Shown here piece by piece: positions 52,069 through 54,276 of a stretch of DNA of 54,276 nucleotides. The notes beneath the pieces are model-generated. The model was given only the letters and a program-made list of their open reading frames with translations, searched no databases and was not told the origin of the DNA. Each line of letters begins with the position of its first letter. Position 1 is the stretch's first letter. The translations under genes were made by a program, and so were the position numbers. The DNA is from Spirochaetota bacterium (GTDB lineage: Bacteria; Spirochaetota; Spirochaetia; SPDA01; JAJSAL01), in NCBI GenBank assembly GCA_024274705.1, contig JAJSAL010000027.1, forward strand, positions 1-54,276. The letters run 5' to 3'.

Positions 52069-52359
52069 ATGAATAATCTCAATATTTCCACCGATATTAT
52101 CCCGATTGGTGAACTGAAAAAGAAGTTATCTCAGTATCTTACTAATGTACATACTACCGGTCATCCCTTAGTCATAACGCAGAACGGTAAGCCTGCCGGT
52201 GTGTTGATTTCGCCTGCGGAGTACGATGAACTTGTATACAAGAAATTGTTTATTGAATCCGTAAACAGAGGATTATCAGACGTTGAGTCTGGCAATGTGT
52301 ATAGCACAACGGAGTTACAAGAAGAATTACAGAAAAGAAGATCAGCGCGGAATTTTTAA
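52069..52359 (+). CDS. Phd/YefM-family antitoxin
   Basis: This 96-residue antitoxin has the N-terminal DNA-binding fold: I-I-P-I-G-E-L-K-K-K-L-S-Q-Y-L, then H-P-L-V-I-T-Q-N-G-K-P-A-G-V-L-I-S and E-Y-D-E-L. The C-terminal third is charged and probably disordered until it binds the toxin. It is an intact counterpart of the broken antitoxin gene at 4631. The toxin start follows directly with no gap. A ribosome binding site is present, so this module is not leaderless. Confidence 0.9.
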   Translation: MNNLNISTDIIPIGELKKKLSQYLTNVHTTGHPLVITQNGKPAGVLISPAEYDELVYKKLFIESVNRGLSDVESGNVYSTTELQEELQKRRSARNF

Positions 52360-52662
52360 ATGATTGTAAAATGGACGGACGAAGCGTTAGAAAACCTGTG
52401 GGAAATCGAAAAGTTCGTTGGGAGAGATAAATCGAATAAAGCGGAGAGTTTCGTTAATAATCTCATCGAAAAGGGAGAATCAATAGCCTGGAACCCGCAC
52501 ATTGGCCGAATGGTTCCTGAGATTTCCAACCCTGAAATCAGGGAACTTATTGTAAAGAAATATCGAATCATCTATCGGGTTCATGAACAGGAAATCGAAA
52601 TTCTCACCGTAGTTGAAGGACACAAGCTTTTACGGATAGACGAATTGGAGATTGATCTGTAA
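52360..52662 (+). CDS. RelE/ParE-family toxin
   Basis: This 100-residue toxin begins V-K-W-T-D-E-A-L-E-N-L-W-E-I and continues I-G-R-M-V-P-E, then I-R-E-L-I-V-K-K-Y-R-I-I-Y-R and a terminal strand I-E-I-L-T-V-V-E-G. The pattern R-E-L plus R-I-I-Y-R-V is characteristic of ParE/RelE2 proteins. Its start adjoins the antitoxin stop. The partner of this module appears intact, unlike the similar pair at 4631-5204. Confidence 0.88.
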   Translation: MIVKWTDEALENLWEIEKFVGRDKSNKAESFVNNLIEKGESIAWNPHIGRMVPEISNPEIRELIVKKYRIIYRVHEQEIEILTVVEGHKLLRIDELEIDL

Positions 52663-52665
52663 CCA

Positions 52666-53277
52666 TGCCCCTCGTGGAAGCATTCGGGATTCAGTATTGA
52701 TAACAGTGTCCGCATGCTGGACAGGAAATCTCGGGAAAGTATCGGCCGGTATATGGTCCGACCGCCGCCAACACTTAAAAAAATAACCTATGAGCCGTTT
52801 AAAGGGAGGGTGTTGTTCCATACCACATACTCCGACTACTTCAAGGAAAACGTACATATGTTCGATGCCCTGGATTTTCTCGCGGAGCTCACACAGCACA
52901 TTCCCCCAAAGGGGGTGCAGTTAATAAGGTGCTATGGATTGTATTCATCCCGGATCAAGGGTCGTTGAAGTGATATGCCGTATATGATCGAACGTGCCCC
53001 GGCCGGGTGGAAAGCGGAGCATGCGAGAAGTGAAGGACCCGATGTTTCTACTGATTTCGATCCGTTTTTGGATGCCGACCCGGTAGATTCACAGACGTAT
53101 AAGCGTACCTGGACACGGCTGCTTGCAAAGGTCTACGAGGTGGATCCGTTTATTTGTCCGAAGTGCGGATCGGAAATGCATGTGATTGCCGTTATTCAAG
53201 AGTCGGAAGAGATTATGCGTATTCCGGTTAAATATGTTTCATTTTCCTTACATTTCGGATTGCTGGCTTTTTTTTAA
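52666..53277 (+). pseudogene. IS91-family transposase remnant
   Basis: A single frame, broken by TGA at 52966-52968, encodes the C-terminal part of an IS91/ISCR transposase: H-S-G-F-S-I-D-N-S-V-R, then H-I-P-P-K-G-V-Q-L-I-R-C-Y-G-L-Y-S-S-R and the arginine/tryptophan segment T-W-T-R-L-L-A-K-V-Y-E-V-D-P with the C-P-K-C zinc-type motif. The N-terminal catalytic part is missing, and the homology stops near 53224. It is a dead element fragment. Confidence 0.82.
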
Positions 53278-53284
53278 AAAAGTG

Positions 53285-53318
53285 TTGCATAATAACTTAA
53301 ATATTGATATTATATAAT
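53285..53318 (+). promoter_or_regulatory. Candidate promoter after the IS91 remnant
   Basis: TTGCAT (53285-53290) and TATTAT (53308-53313) are 17 bases apart; an overlapping TATAAT lies at 53313-53318. The 225-base gap from 53278 to 53502 holds no other feature I can support. It may drive the gene at 53503. Confidence 0.45.
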
Positions 53319-53502
53319 GTGATATGGAAAAGTTGTTATCGAAAATGTACCGGAATAGATAAAAGTTAGTTTCAAGGCGATTTGTACCGTACGTAATACA
53401 GCTATGAGAGATTAGCTATTGAAGCACATAACCTCCCGTGTGGAAAAGGAAATAAAGAAAACCAAGGAAGGTTCAGTGGGCAAAATCGATTAGGAGGATG
53501 TG

Positions 53503-54018
53503 ATGATTCAAAACGAAACGACAAGGGTCTGGGTTAACAGGATTTTTTCATTTATTGTTGGGGGATTTTTGCTTTTCCTCATTATGAATTTTGCTGTAGC
53601 CGACCAGTTGCGAAAGGAACTCGATGAAATTAAATATGAGGCGGGTCGGCTTTTAAGTGATGCCAAAGCAAATATCGAGAACAAAAGATATGACAACGCT
53701 AAGGAATCACTAAAGGTATTGACTGAAAAGCATCCGGGCTCAGATGAAGCGGTTGAGGTAAACAAGCTGTATGCCGTTATAGAAGCGGCCGTACAATCAG
53801 ACCAGAAAACGCAGGCAGATCTGGATTTGAAGTGGGAAGAAGCGGCGGGAGGAGTCAGGAATGAATGGGAATCAAAGACGGCTACAGAAATGCGAGATAA
53901 AATTGTGAAGGAAAGTGATCAGCTGGAAAAAGACATGAATAAAATTCTGTCTGAAGAATGGGAAAAAAATAAGGACAAGATCAGAGAAGAGTGGGAAAAA
54001 ACCCTCGGGGAAGCGTGA
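53503..54018 (+). CDS. Membrane-anchored coiled-coil protein of unknown function
   Basis: This 171-residue protein has one N-terminal membrane helix (about 13-32) and a long, highly charged helical part rich in Glu, Lys and Trp (E-W-E-K-N-K, R-E-E-W-E-K). A short tetratricopeptide-like stretch (Y-D-N-A-K-E-S-L-K-V-L near 65-75) follows the anchor. No family is recognised. ATG 53503 is preceded by TAGGAGG. After its TGA the same frame stays open for 29 codons, so the natural protein may be longer. Confidence 0.65.
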   Translation: MIQNETTRVWVNRIFSFIVGGFLLFLIMNFAVADQLRKELDEIKYEAGRLLSDAKANIENKRYDNAKESLKVLTEKHPGSDEAVEVNKLYAVIEAAVQSDQKTQADLDLKWEEAAGGVRNEWESKTATEMRDKIVKESDQLEKDMNKILSEEWEKNKDKIREEWEKTLGEA

Positions 54019-54276
54019 GAAACAGGTAAACAGGTTCGTGATGGCATAGCACTTACCGCCTGCGCTCTCGATACAAAGGTACAAAGGTCGATTAGTGAAG
54101 GAAGATGATCGTATAGCTTAGTGCAATAGTTCTGCCAGCAATTCTCAGTTTGACTCTATGAATAGAAACACCGGTGATTTATAAAACTCTAATATCTCCA
54201 GTCTAGACATCTTTCTAGTTTGCTAGTATATTCTTTCGCATGGGAGGGGAAACCACTAGGTTCTCCACATTAATTA
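54019..54276. other. No supported gene to window end
   Basis: In these 258 bases I see no confident coding region or RNA. The only notable point is the in-frame extension of the preceding gene to TGA at 54106-54108. Confidence 0.3.

Noticed and set aside
1-54276. CRISPR arrays, tRNA and rRNA genes
   Set aside because: I saw no regularly spaced direct repeats, tRNA cloverleaf patterns or rRNA segments on reading the window; a dedicated tRNA scan was not possible.

Overview
The window looks like part of a free-living spirochaete chromosome (Spirochaetales, Spirochaeta-like). Three unrelated ABC substrate-binding proteins carry the cysteine-less mature N-terminus A-G-G-(K/T)-Q-E that is common in this group. 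Other pointers are a Treponema-type eukaryote-like hexokinase, TolB/PEGA-type envelope proteins and many toxin-antitoxin (TA) pairs. Base composition is mixed: most metabolic genes are GC-moderate, while 42.9-47.5 kb and the TA segments are clearly AT-rich.

Layout. 0-3.7 kb: end of a ParE-like toxin, then two permeases and a double ATPase of a BMP-type nucleoside importer (minus strand). 3.7-5.2 kb: a 100-bp MITE-like inverted repeat, HicAB, and a RelE/ParE toxin whose Phd antitoxin has an early stop. 5.2-10.1 kb (minus strand): a lipoprotein, an amber-interrupted TolB/PEGA/three-repeat membrane protein, an unknown protein and the BMP substrate-binding protein. 10.2-13.8 kb: NikR, a GGDEF diguanylate cyclase, hexokinase and a convergent FadR-type regulator.

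14.1-31.6 kb is the most interesting part: a one-directional catabolic cluster. It has a CUT1 ABC importer with two different, reciprocally degenerate ATPases, a glycyl radical enzyme (GRE) with a GCWE active site, its radical-SAM activase, a Gfo/Idh oxidoreductase, a TPP enzyme, an SDR, an iron alcohol dehydrogenase, an aldehyde:ferredoxin oxidoreductase and an FGGY kinase with an in-frame stop. A 36-codon cysteine-rich ORF overlaps the kinase stop. A 12-bp element is shared by the promoter regions at 14.0 and 24.55 kb, so one regulator, perhaps the FadR-type protein next door, may control both blocks. The substrate is unknown; no microcompartment shell genes are present.

31.7-38 kb: a small MscS channel, a methyltransferase fragment, a complete branched-chain amino acid type importer (Liv) and an AroE remnant. 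38-42.7 kb: a PEP-synthase/rifampicin-phosphotransferase-like enzyme divergent from an unknown membrane-anchored protein and a geranylgeranyl-reductase-family flavoprotein. 42.9-47.5 kb: an AT-rich unit of ECF sigma factor, FecR/PEGA/beta-propeller protein, CsgG/TolB-like protein and lipoprotein, closed by a 20-bp perfect stem. 47.6-49 kb: MATE exporter.

49-54.3 kb is a decayed accessory zone: PadR and IS110 remnants, a PIN/RHH pair, a doubly broken HicBA pair, DUF6429, the 3' end of a group II intron, a Phd/RelE pair, an IS91 remnant and a membrane-anchored coiled-coil protein. At least five frames across the window are broken by one in-frame stop while staying open beyond it, which points to active gene decay or to base errors in the assembly.
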